Shown piece by piece: positions 1 through 7,882 of a DNA stretch of 42,296 nucleotides. The stretch covers positions 1 to 42,296 of the forward strand of contig NZ_JAPEOR010000010.1 in NCBI RefSeq assembly GCF_026341125.1, given 5' to 3'. The number at the start of each line of letters is the position of its first letter. Position 1 is the first letter of the stretch. Origin of the DNA: Streptomyces sp. NBC_01142 (GTDB lineage: Bacteria > Actinomycetota > Actinomycetes > Streptomycetales > Streptomycetaceae). The translations under genes were made by a program, and so were the position numbers. The notes beneath the pieces were generated by a model, which did not search any database, had not been told where the DNA came from, and was given only the letters and a program-made list of their open reading frames with translations.

Positions 1-5
1 TGACC

Positions 6-110
6 TGTCTCAACGAAGCTGACGTGGATCTCATCTAAGTTGCACCAAATCAACTTCGTCTCAGCGAATCTGCACGTCGCGGTGATACGTCTCAGTGAAT
101 CTGCATCTAG
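6..110. repeat. Three spaced repeats with a TGTCTC terminus, outside the main transposon
   Basis: Three related copies are visible, beginning at about 7 (GTCTCAACGAAGCTGACG), 58 (GTCTCAGCGAATCTGCAC) and 89 (GTCTCAGTGAATCTGCAT). They share the core GTCTCARYGAAKCTG. The first is preceded by T, giving a TGTCTC terminus like the 5'-TGT ends of Mu/Tn7-type elements, with five flanking bases before it. This repeat differs from the motif at 166-263 and at the right end of the window. The simplest reading is the edge of a second Mu-type transposon next to, or surrounding, the 42-kb element. No matching transposase gene for this end is identified in the window. Confidence 0.5.
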
Positions 111-156
111 CGTCCGCTTTGGGTGACGCAGCCCGTGAGTACGTCACCTACCTTGA

Positions 157-263
157 TGTCGGGACGCACAAAAGATTGCAGTGGGCGTGTCTCTGACCTG
201 GGCGCTGAAATCATTTGTGCGGTGACTTGAGTCACACCCGACGCACGAATGATTTCAGTGCGC
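157..263 (+). repeat. Left end of the Tn7-like transposon with TnsB-type sites
   Basis: The end starts 5'-TGTCGGG at 157, matching the first seven bases of the right end read inward. Three copies of a roughly 21-bp motif follow: 166-186 (GCACAAAAGATTGCAGTGGG), 202-220 in inverted orientation (GCGCTGAAATCATTTGTGC) and 243-263 (GCACGAATGATTTCAGTGCG). The second and third copies face each other around the palindrome GTGACTTGAGTCAC (222-235). Repeated transposase sites at both ends plus TGT/ACA termini are typical of Tn7/Mu-type elements. The five bases before the end are CTTGA, a candidate target duplication. At the right end only one flanking base is visible (C), which agrees with it. Confidence 0.75.
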
Positions 264-411
264 TACACGCCCTCTGGGCGCAACCCGCGCCGGGGCCACT
301 CTCCGTAGTCCTACGCTGAGTGGCCGCTGGGCTGTCGTCACAAGGGGTCCCGGTAGCTCCCGCCGGAAGAGCAACGCTAGGGAGTGGTCCGCAGGTCAGG
401 GCGCGGGTTCC

Positions 412-705
412 ATCGCGGCCATCTGCTCGTTGTGCTCGCGGAGTATCCGCATGGCCGGTCGCGGGCGGCAGGTCCTGACCCTTCTTCGCGCCCTTGGTGA
501 TGACGAGCCGGGCGGCGATGTCGCGCAGACTCATCTCCTGCTCACGCAGGTGGAGGCCACAGAGAGCATGTGGTCTTCGGTAAGGCCCGCGCCCCCGATG
601 GTCTTGCCGCGCTTGCGAGCAGGTGGCCTTCCAGGGCGCGGTCGCGGACGGGTACGCAGGCCATTGCTTCCGCATGGAAGTCGCCGTGGCACCACGCTTG
701 CCTGG
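412..705 (-). pseudogene. Remnant of a serine recombinase/resolvase C-terminal region
   Basis: Read leftward, three frames in succession give pieces of one recognisable protein tail: HAEAMACVPVRDRALEGH, then RKRGKTIGGAGLTEDH, then EMSLRDIAARLVITKGAKKG, ending in ILREHNEQMA. The SLRDIAARLVITKGAKKG segment is the helix-turn-helix tail common in actinobacterial recombinase-family proteins. The catalytic N-terminal domain is absent, and at least two or three frameshifts separate the pieces, so the gene is dead. It sits just inside the transposon's left end and is probably debris of an earlier mobile element. The family assignment is from recall of the tail motif only. Confidence 0.6.
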
Positions 706-874
706 CGGCCACGAGAGGCCTCCGGGGCTGAGCGACCCACCCGTACGTGGGACATCCTTGTTCGAATTTGGGCCGCTAGCATTCCATCCACGCCGGGCCA
801 TGAAATTGCATCACGGGATTTCATGGGGCTTTCACCTGTGCAGTCTCGTGGCCGCGAGGAGGAAGGTAGAAAAA

Positions 875-1147
875 ATGGGATTATCGAACAGAGAGGGTGC
901 CTCTTCGATGCAGAACTTCACGAACGGTATGGCCGCTGACCTCATCCCGGGGCAATGGGTCAAGAGCCGCATGTCCGAAGCGAACGGCATGTGCATCGAG
1001 CTCGCCGAGCTCCCCCAGGGCCGCATCGCGATCCGTAACTCGACCGATCCCGCCGGGGCAGCGCTGATCGTCTCCAGCGCGGAGATGGAAGCGTTCATCG
1101 ATGGCGCCAAGAAGGGCGAGTTCGACGCCCTCTGCACCCTCAACTAG
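875..1147 (+). CDS. DUF397 family protein (90 aa)
   Basis: The small protein has the DUF397 pattern: W-x-K-S segment (QWVKSRMSEANGMCIELAEL), then IAIRNSTDPAGAALIVSSAEM and a short acidic tail with FIDGAKKGEFD. DUF397 proteins accompany XRE/DUF5753 regulators in Streptomyces (WhiJ-like pairs) and modulate development and antibiotic production. The start at 875 is chosen because a strong GAGGAGGAAGG lies about 8 bases upstream; 908 is an alternative ATG. The third codon is TTA (881-883), which suggests bldA-dependent translation. The partner regulator begins 83 bases downstream on the same strand. The function in this element is inferred from family only. Confidence 0.85.
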   Translation: MGLSNREGASSMQNFTNGMAADLIPGQWVKSRMSEANGMCIELAELPQGRIAIRNSTDPAGAALIVSSAEMEAFIDGAKKGEFDALCTLN

Positions 1148-1230
1148 GCATCGGCGTACATAAGTTCGGCCGCCACCTTCAGCTCGGGCGTGTCATCATG
1201 TGAATACGACTGCCCGTTGAAGGAGAAGGC

Positions 1231-2202
1231 GTGTCCCCGGATCCGATTCCGATCATCCGTCTGGCCCGGCGCACTGCCGGGCCAGACGCAACAAAGACAG
1301 CGGCCCACATCATGCTTGGACTTGCCGTCAAGGATTTGCGTGATAAGGCCGGCCTCACGCAGACAGCCCTGGCGAAAGCGATCCTCGTTTCGAACTCAAC
1401 AATCAGCCGCCTGGAGAATGCGGAAACCACGCCCGAGCGGCGGACGGTCGAAGCGGTGATGAATCAACTGAAGCTCGACAGCCCGGCGCGGGACGAGCTG
1501 ACGATGCTGCTCTCCCGCGCCGAGGAGCCGGAGTGGTTTCAGAGCAGGTTCGGTGACTTCACAGCCGAGTACCTGCGCCGGCTCCTCGGCCTTGAGTCCA
1601 TGGCCATCGTGCTCACCACATATGACGTGCGCCTGGTGTCGGGCCTGTTGCAGACACCGGAGTACGCGAACTGCATCATCCGCACCGGCTTGCACATCAG
1701 CGAGTGGGACAGCCCGGAGATGGCAATGCGCGTCGCTCTGCGCCGGGAGCGCCAAGAGCGGGTTTTCGGCCAGGCCGACCCGCCACGCTGCGTATTCCTG
1801 ATGGACGAGTCCGTCCTGCTCCGACGGGTCGGCCCCAACGAGGTGATGCTCGAGCAGATGCTCCACTTGCTTGAGATAGCTGACCTCCCTCACCTCACCC
1901 TCCGGTTCGTGCTCCTCGACCGCATGATCGCGGGCAACGAGGCATCGATGGCGGGCGGCATGGCCCACCTCCAGTTCGGCCGCGGCGGACTGCCCGACCT
2001 CGTCTACGTCGAGGGCTACGGCAAGGCCGACTACTACAACAAGCCCGCACGGAGCGCCGAGGAACGCACGAAGCCGTGGCCGACCAAGGACAACGAGTTC
2101 GAGCGGCACCTTCAGTTGCTCCTGCGCATCCAGGGTGAGGCGTGCGCTTCACCGGCGGACAGCCGGCGCATGCTGGAGGCAGCCGTCAAGCGGTACTCCT
2201 AG
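1231..2202 (+). CDS. XRE-family regulator with DUF5753 C-terminal domain (WhiJ-like)
   Basis: A 323-aa protein. The N-terminal helix-turn-helix (about residues 30-75) has LRDKAGLTQTALAKAILVSN followed by STISRLENAETTPER. The rest (about 95-280) is a DUF5753-type domain with LVSGLLQTPEYA, RRERQERVF and a YYNKPA segment near the end. Such proteins are DNA-binding regulators paired with DUF397 proteins in streptomycetes. The GTG start at 1231 follows AAGGAGA at a suitable distance. Its TAG stop overlaps, on the opposite strand, the stop codon of the converging methyltransferase gene: both stops lie in one CTAG at 2199-2202. It probably regulates the DUF397/methyltransferase neighbourhood; its target is unknown. 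Confidence 0.88.
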   Translation: MSPDPIPIIRLARRTAGPDATKTAAHIMLGLAVKDLRDKAGLTQTALAKAILVSNSTISRLENAETTPERRTVEAVMNQLKLDSPARDELTMLLSRAEEPEWFQSRFGDFTAEYLRRLLGLESMAIVLTTYDVRLVSGLLQTPEYANCIIRTGLHISEWDSPEMAMRVALRRERQERVFGQADPPRCVFLMDESVLLRRVGPNEVMLEQMLHLLEIADLPHLTLRFVLLDRMIAGNEASMAGGMAHLQFGRGGLPDLVYVEGYGKADYYNKPARSAEERTKPWPTKDNEFERHLQLLLRIQGEACASPADSRRMLEAAVKRYS

Positions 2203-3023
2203 CCGGCGCCCCCGGGCCTACTCCCGGACGGCACCTTCCCCAGCCCGCCGAACTCCGTCCACTCGACGCTGCGTTGGCGCTGCTGGATCTCGGAGTCAGG
2301 TCGCCAGTCGGTCACATCGACGAGACCTGGCTCCTCTACGAGGAGCTTCTCGAAGATCTCCTCCACGTCCGCCTTCTCGCGAACCCTTCCCCAGTTGCCC
2401 CCGGTCTGGGTCCGCATGAGTTCGGTGACCTCGTCGCGGACCTTCGGGTCGTCGCTCACCAGCTGACACACAACGACGAAACTGCCCGGGACGAGCCTGT
2501 CGGCCACCCGCTCCACCAGAGCCTTGGGACCGGCACTGTCAGGCAGGCAGTGCAGCACGGAGACGAACAGGGCGGCCACCGGCTGGGTGAAGTCGATGAG
2601 CCGCGTGAAGTCCGGGTGACCGAAGATAGTGTCGGTGTCCGTCATGTCGACCGGCAGTAGCGCGGTGTTGTCGTTCTCATCCAGCAGAGACTGGCCCAGC
2701 GCCAGGACGACCGGATCGGTGTCGATATAGACGACCCGTGACTCGCGGTGGGCCTCCTGCGCGATCTGATGCACGTTCCGCTGGGTCGGGAGGCCGGAAC
2801 CGAAGTCGATGAACTGCTTGATCCCGTGCTCCTCGGCCAGCACCCGGACCACACGCTGAAGGAACCACCGGTTGTTCAGAGCGATCTCACGCGACGTGGG
2901 CGCCACCTCCAGCAATAACTGGCAGGCAACCCGGTCTACTTCGAAATTATTGCTGCCACCCAGCAGCCAGTCGTACATCCGCGCCGCACTCGGCACCGAC
3001 AAATCGACATGCTTTCTCTCCAC
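2199..3023 (-). CDS. DUF574-type SAM-dependent methyltransferase
   Basis: About 274 aa from the GTG at 3023 (start VERKHVDLSVPSAARMYDWL). The family's opening PSAARMYDWLLGGSNNFEVD is present, then a nucleotide-binding core with FIDFGSGLPTQRNVH, an acidic strand end VVYIDTDPVVLA, and DMTDTD. This is the S-adenosyl methyltransferase family common in Streptomyces (DUF574/Methyltransf_19). It is often found beside XRE/DUF397 genes, as here. The upstream in-frame extension to 3131 lacks conserved sequence and overlaps a plausible promoter region, so the shorter start is preferred. It converges on the XRE gene with overlapping stops. The substrate is unknown. Confidence 0.82.
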   Translation of the reverse strand: MERKHVDLSVPSAARMYDWLLGGSNNFEVDRVACQLLLEVAPTSREIALNNRWFLQRVVRVLAEEHGIKQFIDFGSGLPTQRNVHQIAQEAHRESRVVYIDTDPVVLALGQSLLDENDNTALLPVDMTDTDTIFGHPDFTRLIDFTQPVAALFVSVLHCLPDSAGPKALVERVADRLVPGSFVVVCQLVSDDPKVRDEVTELMRTQTGGNWGRVREKADVEEIFEKLLVEEPGLVDVTDWRPDSEIQQRQRSVEWTEFGGLGKVPSGSRPGGAG

Positions 3024-3202
3024 CAACGGCCCGTCCCCTAACCGATTCCGCCCCGATCGGAGTGAAGTTGCCCATCCTAGAAGGGCAGCACGCAACTGCA
3101 CCACCGCCGGTACGGGTGAAGGGTGGCACAAGCTGGCAGAAAGTGGCGCATCCGAGCGAGCGTGGCCAGAGAGCGAATATGCCGGAGGAATTCACAGGTG
3201 AG

Positions 3203-3682
3203 TCAGAGGCGCCTCCCCTCGACGAGATACGGCAGCGCGCGCTGCGCGACAGTGAGGGCCGCTTCGATCGTGGGCGATTCGGCACCCATCAGCTCGGCCG
3301 CCTCGTCGACGTCAAAGCCAAGTCGGCAGCACAGCACCACGCTGTCGGCGCACCCGTCCGGAAGCTGTCCGTACAACGCGGTCAGGGCCGGATCGTGCGG
3401 CGCGGTGCGGTCGGCCTGCCAGCCCACCCGAAGGCGAAGTTCCTGCCAGACCTCGGCCGCGGGGCAGGGCTGGCTCAACAACCAGCCCCAGCGCTCCCGG
3501 GCGGATATCAGCGTGGTGCTTACAACGGCCGAAGAACCCACCTCAGCAGGCAGGCGAGCTCCGGCGTAGCGCATGTAGCGCGGCCGGTTCCGTTCGACGA
3601 AGGCCGCGAACCCCAGGTCCGCGGCCACCGCAGCAACCGTCGTCGGCACGGGGTAGCGAATGGGGAGACCGCTCTGCGGCAC
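3203..3682 (-). CDS. Sigma-70/ECF-like small protein
   Basis: A 159-aa protein with a degenerate two-domain sigma-factor layout. The N-terminal half has FAAFVERNRPRYMRYAGARL, resembling region 2 of ECF sigma factors. The C-terminal half has LYGQLPDGCADSVVLCCRL and DVDEAAELMGAESPTIEAAL, resembling the region 4 helix-turn-helix. The central part is short and the core-binding residues look weak, so it may be a sigma-like regulator rather than an active sigma factor. The start is uncertain: GTG at 3682 has no clear ribosome site, and internal GTG/ATG codons are possible. It lies between the methyltransferase and a small membrane protein on the same strand. Confidence 0.6.
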   Translation of the reverse strand: MPQSGLPIRYPVPTTVAAVAADLGFAAFVERNRPRYMRYAGARLPAEVGSSAVVSTTLISARERWGWLLSQPCPAAEVWQELRLRVGWQADRTAPHDPALTALYGQLPDGCADSVVLCCRLGFDVDEAAELMGAESPTIEAALTVAQRALPYLVEGRRL

Positions 3683-3783
3683 AGCGGAACGAGGGGAGAA
3701 GAGAATGAGGGCTCCTCAAGGGCGCGGGACCGCTGCGCCGGCCCCTGTGCTCAATGCCGCATGTACAGGCGGCAAAGGGAATG

Positions 3784-3812
3784 GGCCTCGCGCTCAATGG
3801 GAACGCGAGGCC
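3784..3812 (-). terminator. Hairpin downstream of the small membrane protein gene
   Basis: A perfect 9-bp stem, GGCCTCGCG (3784-3792) and CGCGAGGCC (3804-3812), with an 11-base loop. It starts 14 bases past the stop at 3826, in the right place to end leftward transcription. There is no clear T-run, which is usual for actinobacterial terminators. Confidence 0.6.
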
Positions 3813-3825
3813 GAAATGCCCAGGG

Positions 3826-4092
3826 CTACTCGCCCAGGCCCCAGCTGAAGTGGACACCGGCATGCCAGGCGAAGCCGAGCATGGTGACGATGAAGGCGGA
3901 CTGGACCGTGTCAACTGCGGTGCCGGAGACCACGGTCCACGTGAGGACGAAGGCGGCGAGAACAGCACTCAGCCGCACCGCTACATGGCCTCCCGGGTCG
4001 GCGTGAATCCCCACGGGGACAATATTGAAACTGGTACCGTTAAATTGCCCGGAGGGCAGCTGCAGGCGCCCTCGGCGAATCGGTTCGATCAT
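3826..4092 (-). CDS. Small membrane protein of unknown function (88 aa)
   Basis: The start at 4092 (MIEPIRRGRLQLPSG) follows AAGGAAAC by about 7 bases; a longer frame reaches 4140 without support. The C-terminal half is hydrophobic, with one or two predicted membrane segments (LSAVLAAFVLTWTVVSGTAV and SAFIVTMLGFAWHAGVHF). I do not recognise the family. A hairpin follows the stop. The gene is isolated from its neighbours, with about 140 bases to the sigma-like gene, so it is probably transcribed alone. Confidence 0.5.
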   Translation of the reverse strand: MIEPIRRGRLQLPSGQFNGTSFNIVPVGIHADPGGHVAVRLSAVLAAFVLTWTVVSGTAVDTVQSAFIVTMLGFAWHAGVHFSWGLGE

Positions 4093-4476
4093 TTGTTTGT
4101 TTCCTTGTCGATCTGTTCGTCCCCGGGGACGTGGATGCACACTTCCCGGGCGGGCCCTCGAGCGGGCCTGAAAGGAAACTACCGCGCCGAACAGGGGGGC
4201 TGGCCCCTCAAGCCCCTCTATGCAAAGTCATTTTTGCGCACATAGCATTGCGATCATCAGGGGTCGATTTCCGTCATGCTTCGATCCTCACTGGCGGCGA
4301 AGAGACAATTCAATGCATCCTCGATCACATTCGATCAGCGCGCCGTCGGGGTATTTCGTACCGCTTCCCGAGCTGCCGAGCCCCGTCGCCTCCCGGGTGA
4401 GCCCGGGAGGCGCGTCGGCCCGCTTCCGGTCGGCCTTCAGGTAGAGGCTCATTCTTCGGCGGCACAGGGTGTGGAT
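4093..4476. other. Non-coding stretch beyond the original tnsC 3' end
   Basis: No convincing gene is seen in these 384 bases; the open frames are short and lack ribosome sites. It holds the promoter side of the small membrane gene and a strong hairpin at 4387-4412. If the three IS elements to the right are removed, this stretch becomes the sequence immediately downstream of the tnsC stop codon. Confidence 0.6.
4387..4412 (-). terminator. Strong hairpin, probable terminator of the tniQ1-tnsABC operon
   Basis: An 11-bp perfect stem (CGCCTCCCGGG and its complement) closes a TGAG loop. Before the three IS elements inserted, it would have lain about 65 bases downstream of the tnsC stop codon, the expected position for the operon terminator. 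Its role is inferred from position. Confidence 0.6.
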
Positions 4477-4479
4477 CTA

Positions 4480-5412
4480 GGGTGCGTTTTGAAAGTGCTG
4501 GTCACAGCCACTCGTTGATGGCTGCGATCGGCACGGTCGCTTCGTAGCGGACGGCGAGCTTGTCGTATCTCGTGGCGACCGCGCGGTGGCGTTTGAGGCG
4601 ATTGATTCCGCATTCCACCGCGTGGCGCTCCTTGTAGTCGGCCTTGTCGAACGTGGGTGGCCGGCCACCCTGGGAGCCGCGTTTCTTGCGGTTGGCGATC
4701 TGGTCGCGCTTCTCCGGGATGGTGCATCGGATACCGCGCTTGCGCAGGTAGGCGCGGTTCGCGCGGGACCCGTACGCCTTGTCGGCGCGGACCTTGTCCG
4801 GCCGGGTGCGCGGGCGGCCCGGCCCGAGCCTGGGCACCCGGATACGCCCCAGGACCACCTCGAACTGCGGGGAGTCGCCGCGATGTCCGGCCGTGATGAC
4901 CAGCGACATCGGTTTCTGGGCCTGCTCGACCGCCAGGTGGAGCTTGGTGGTCAGCCCGCCCCGGGAGCGTCCGAGCCCGTGGTCCTCGGGCTCGGTGAAG
5001 ACACCACCCGGCGGCTCGATCTGCAGATTGCGAGCACCAGCCGCATGCTGGTGGGCGCGGGCGATGGTCGAGTCCACCGAGACGTCCCAGGTGATCAGTC
5101 CTTCGGCGTCGGCCTGAGCCTGCAGTTGCTCGAAGATACGGTGCCAGGTGCCATCCCGCTGCCAGCGCCGGAACAGGCCGTAGACCGTTTCCCACGGGCC
5201 GTACCGCTCGGGCACGTCCCGCCAGGGAGCACCGGCGCGGGTGCGCCAGCGTATGCCGTCTATCAACTGCCGCTTGGTGTGCACCGGCGGCCGGCCAGGC
5301 TTCTTGCCGACCGGGAGCAAGGGCTCCAGCTTCGTCCACTGCGCATTCGTCAGATCGTGCCGCCCCATGAAGTGGATCTTGACACATCAAGATCCACTTC
5401 TGAAACGCACCC
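4480..5412 (-). mobile_element. IS5-family insertion sequence
   Basis: Terminal inverted repeats GGGTGCGTTTTGAAAGTG (left) and the complement of CACTTCTGAAACGCACCC (right) bound the element, with a few mismatches. It is flanked by CTAG on each side (4477-4480 and 5412-5415, sharing bases with the repeats), consistent with insertion at a CTAG/TA target. It contains one transposase gene in the leftward direction. It abuts the IS701 element on its right. Confidence 0.85.
4502..5368 (-). CDS. IS5-family DDE transposase
   Basis: A 288-aa protein in a single frame. It opens with [20 protein letters not shown] and [20 protein letters not shown], the IS5 family N-terminal region. The DDE core follows: [18 protein letters not shown] (first Asp), [10 protein letters not shown] with [18 protein letters not shown] (second Asp), and [18 protein letters not shown] (Glu). 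It looks complete. The ATG start lies 45 bases inside the right-hand inverted repeat. Confidence 0.9.
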   Translation of the reverse strand: MGRHDLTNAQWTKLEPLLPVGKKPGRPPVHTKRQLIDGIRWRTRAGAPWRDVPERYGPWETVYGLFRRWQRDGTWHRIFEQLQAQADAEGLITWDVSVDSTIARAHQHAAGARNLQIEPPGGVFTEPEDHGLGRSRGGLTTKLHLAVEQAQKPMSLVITAGHRGDSPQFEVVLGRIRVPRLGPGRPRTRPDKVRADKAYGSRANRAYLRKRGIRCTIPEKRDQIANRKKRGSQGGRPPTFDKADYKERHAVECGINRLKRHRAVATRYDKLAVRYEATVPIAAINEWL

Positions 5413-5415
5413 TAG

Positions 5416-6813
5416 TACTGCAACGGTCTTTGCTCTGATGGTTTGTTGGCTTCTGGTGGTGTGTGGCCGCGTCGTTTGTAGTGGCTGATGCGGGCTTGGT
5501 GTTGTCGTCTGCGGCGCCAGTGTGACCAGTGCAGGACGTGGTCGGTGCTTGGGCGGGGTCGAGTGAGGCGGGTGATCAGGCGTCTGAGTTCGGGGAGGGT
5601 CAGGGGTATGAGCTGGGAGGATCCGTTTCTGCTTTCCCGGTGTCGAGTTCACGGGCCCGCAGGACGGTGAGGCAGGCGTGTGCGGCCATGGCCAGGGTGA
5701 TGTGGCGGTGCCAGCCGTCGTAGCGGCGGACCTGGTAGTCGTCCAGGCCGCACTCCTGCTTCGCGGTCTGGAAGCACTCCTCGACCGCCCACCGGCTGCC
5801 CGCGATGCGGATCAGCTCGTCGAGTGTGGTGTCGGCCGGGCAGTAGGCGATGTAGTAGGAGATCTCCTCGGGCCGGCGGACACTTCGGCGGGCGATCACC
5901 CAGTGACGACGGTCCTCGCGGTGCCAGGGACGGACCTCGACCCTCGCCCAGTCGTAGACCCTCGGGCCGTGGGCGCCGTTGCCGCAGGAACGGCGCTTCC
6001 ACTTCTGCCGGGACAGCCCGGGAAACAGATCGTGAACGGGGTGGTCCATGGCCCAGCGGGTGACGACGGTGTCATGCCGGGTGGTGGCCATCACGTGGAA
6101 GACATCCGCCCGCTCCAGCTCAGAACGCCAGCCCTTGGAGAAGCCGTAGGCGGCGTCGGCGGTCACCCACCGGAACGGGATCCGGTCCGTGATCGCCCGG
6201 CGGACCATGGCCTTGGCCATCACCACTTTCGTCTCGAAGGCGACCGTGTCGTCGATGCCCGCGGCCCGGCACCGGTCGCGGTCATCGGTCCATGAGGTGG
6301 GCAGATAGAGGCGGCGGTCGATCAATGTGCGGCCGCGTCCGCCGGCATAGGCGAGGAAGACCCCGATCTGGGAGTTCTCCGTCCGGCCGGCGGTTCCGGA
6401 GTATTGGCGCTGGACCCCGGCCGAGCGGATGCCCTTCTTCAGGAACCCGGTGTCGTCCACGATCAGCACCGCATCCGGATCGCCGAGGTGCTCGACGACG
6501 TAGTCCCGCACGTCGTCCAGGACTTCGTCCGCGCTCCAGTCGATCCGGTTCAGCAGCCGGTGGATCCGGTCCGGGCCGCCATGCCCGGCCTCCTCGGCAA
6601 GCGTCCAGCCGTTCTTCCGCTCCAGCGGAGCTATCAGCCCCCGCATATAGGCGAGAGCCGACTCCCGCGGCTCCGACCTGGAGAAACGGTGCACGAACCG
6701 CTCGTGCAAGGCCTTCAGTTCACCGGCCCACGACCGGGCATCAGCAAGTTCCCCACCCATGACCTGATAAACGACCGACCTGCCCAACCGTCACGGCAAG
6801 CACCGTTGCAGTA
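5416..6813 (-). mobile_element. IS701-family insertion sequence
   Basis: Perfect 12-bp terminal repeats TACTGCAACGGT (5416-5427) and ACCGTTGCAGTA (6802-6813) are flanked by CTAG on both sides (5412-5415 and 6814-6817). A 4-bp duplication of YTAR type is the known signature of the IS701 family. It carries one transposase gene. It lies between two IS5-family elements with no intervening host sequence. Confidence 0.9.
5600..6787 (-). CDS. IS701-family transposase
   Basis: Up to 395 aa; an internal ATG at residue 10 is also a possible start. Family features are present: YMRGLIAPLERKNGWTLAE near the N-terminus, LIVDDTGFLKKGIRSAGVQR (first Asp region) with QYSGTAGRTENSQIGVFL, WVTADAAYGFSKGWRSEL (second Asp), and SRWAVEECFQTAKQECGLDD with the final Glu. 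It looks intact and of normal length. Confidence 0.9.
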   Translation of the reverse strand: MGRSVVYQVMGGELADARSWAGELKALHERFVHRFSRSEPRESALAYMRGLIAPLERKNGWTLAEEAGHGGPDRIHRLLNRIDWSADEVLDDVRDYVVEHLGDPDAVLIVDDTGFLKKGIRSAGVQRQYSGTAGRTENSQIGVFLAYAGGRGRTLIDRRLYLPTSWTDDRDRCRAAGIDDTVAFETKVVMAKAMVRRAITDRIPFRWVTADAAYGFSKGWRSELERADVFHVMATTRHDTVVTRWAMDHPVHDLFPGLSRQKWKRRSCGNGAHGPRVYDWARVEVRPWHREDRRHWVIARRSVRRPEEISYYIAYCPADTTLDELIRIAGSRWAVEECFQTAKQECGLDDYQVRRYDGWHRHITLAMAAHACLTVLRARELDTGKAETDPPSSYP

Positions 6814-6836
6814 CTAGGGCCTGTATCTGGTTGTGA

Positions 6837-7340
6837 TCAGAGGGTGGTTCGCGTGAGGTCCTTGATCCAGATCATGGAGGCACGAAGATGCAGGCCGGCG
6901 AGGTAGCTTTCGGGCCTCTTGTCGTAGCGGGTCGCGATGCCCCGCCAGGCTTTCAGCTTGTTGATCAGGCGCTCGACGGTGTTCCTCTCCTTGTAGAGGT
7001 CGATGTCGTGGCCGACGGGCCGACCACCCCGGCTGCCCTTCTTCTCCGGGATGACCGCCTTGATCTGGCGTCTTCGCAGGTAGGCGCGGTTGCCGCGGGA
7101 CGAGTACGCCTTGTCCCCGGCCACCGCGTCGCGCCGGGTGCGGGGACGACCGACGGGTCCGCGGACCCTTACCTTCTTCAGGACGGGGATGAACTGCGGG
7201 CTGTCGGCGGCCTGTCCAGCGGTCAGGATGAGCGCGAGCGGACGGCACTTGCGGTCGGAAGCGAGGTGGACCTTGCTGGTCTGTCCGCCGCGCGAGCGCC
7301 CGAGCAGAGCGGCCCTCAGCCGGAGTCGGTGTCGCCTTCG
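6837..7340 (-). CDS. IS427-like transposase, second frame (orfB)
   Basis: This frame supplies the C-terminal catalytic part: SRGGQTSKVHLASDRKC, AGQAADSPQFIPVLKKVR, GDKAYSSRGNRAYLRRRQI (second Asp) and ERNTVERLINKLKAWRG (Glu), ending ...IKDLTRTTL. It follows orfA by a frame change near 7320-7345, most likely a translational frameshift to give the fused enzyme. The upstream boundary is approximate because the frame is open further without conserved sequence. Confidence 0.8.
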   Translation of the reverse strand, partial: RRRHRLRLRAALLGRSRGGQTSKVHLASDRKCRPLALILTAGQAADSPQFIPVLKKVRVRGPVGRPRTRRDAVAGDKAYSSRGNRAYLRRRQIKAVIPEKKGSRGGRPVGHDIDLYKERNTVERLINKLKAWRGIATRYDKRPESYLAGLHLRASMIWIKDLTRTTL

Positions 7341-7810
7341 CAGGCGGCGTCGCTCCTCCCGGGCGGGGTCACTGTCGGCGGATCGCCCGTCTTGTCCTTG
7401 CTCATCGCCCCCTTTGACTGGGTCTTCTCCTCCTCGGCGGCCTTCTCCAGGGCGGTGAGCACCTCCTCGTCGAGCTGCACCCCGGCGGCGTCGTGGTGGG
7501 CGCGGGTAGTGGTGGAGTCCACGCTGACCAGCGACAAGTCCACCTCGCCGCGCTTGGCGGCCTCGGCTGTCAGACCCTCCAGCAGGGCCTCGAAGACACC
7601 GGCGTCCCGCCACTGCCTGAAGCGGTTGTGCACGGTGGACCAGGCGCCGAACTCGGTCGGCATCTCCCGCCACTGCCCGCCCGTCTTGAAGCGCCAGATC
7701 ACGCCCTCGAACTGCTGCCGCAGCCGCTCGGGATACGGGCCAAACCTGCCGATCGGCAAGTACGGCTCGATGAACTCCCATGCTTCGTCGGTGAGTTGCG
7801 CCCGCGTCAT
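7316..7810 (-). CDS. IS427-like transposase, first frame (orfA)
   Basis: Starting at ATG 7810 (MTRAQLTDEAWEFIEPYLPI), it carries the IS5-family N-terminal region with RFKTGGQWREMPTEFGAW, the first catalytic Asp in SVDSTTTRAHHDAAG, and an extra charged insert rich in Lys/Glu. It ends in TGA at 7316, where the reading passes to orfB. The two-frame layout is typical of the group and need not mean the element is dead. Confidence 0.8.
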   Translation of the reverse strand: MTRAQLTDEAWEFIEPYLPIGRFGPYPERLRQQFEGVIWRFKTGGQWREMPTEFGAWSTVHNRFRQWRDAGVFEALLEGLTAEAAKRGEVDLSLVSVDSTTTRAHHDAAGVQLDEEVLTALEKAAEEEKTQSKGAMSKDKTGDPPTVTPPGRSDAACEGDTDSG

Positions 7811-7882
7811 GCACGACGATCTACCAGATCGCGGCACAGGACGCAGGCGTCCCCACAGATTGATCACAACCAGATACAGGCC

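Larger units (their letters stand above)
6818..7882 (-). mobile_element. IS5-family (IS427-group-like) insertion sequence
   Basis: The two ends are perfect inverted repeats over more than 20 bp: GGCCTGTATCTGGTTGTGAT at the left, and its complement at the right ending 7882. CTAG flanks both sides (6814-6817 and 7883-7886). The transposase is split into two overlapping frames, as in the IS427 group. The right-hand CTAG contains the tnsC stop codon. Confidence 0.88.
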
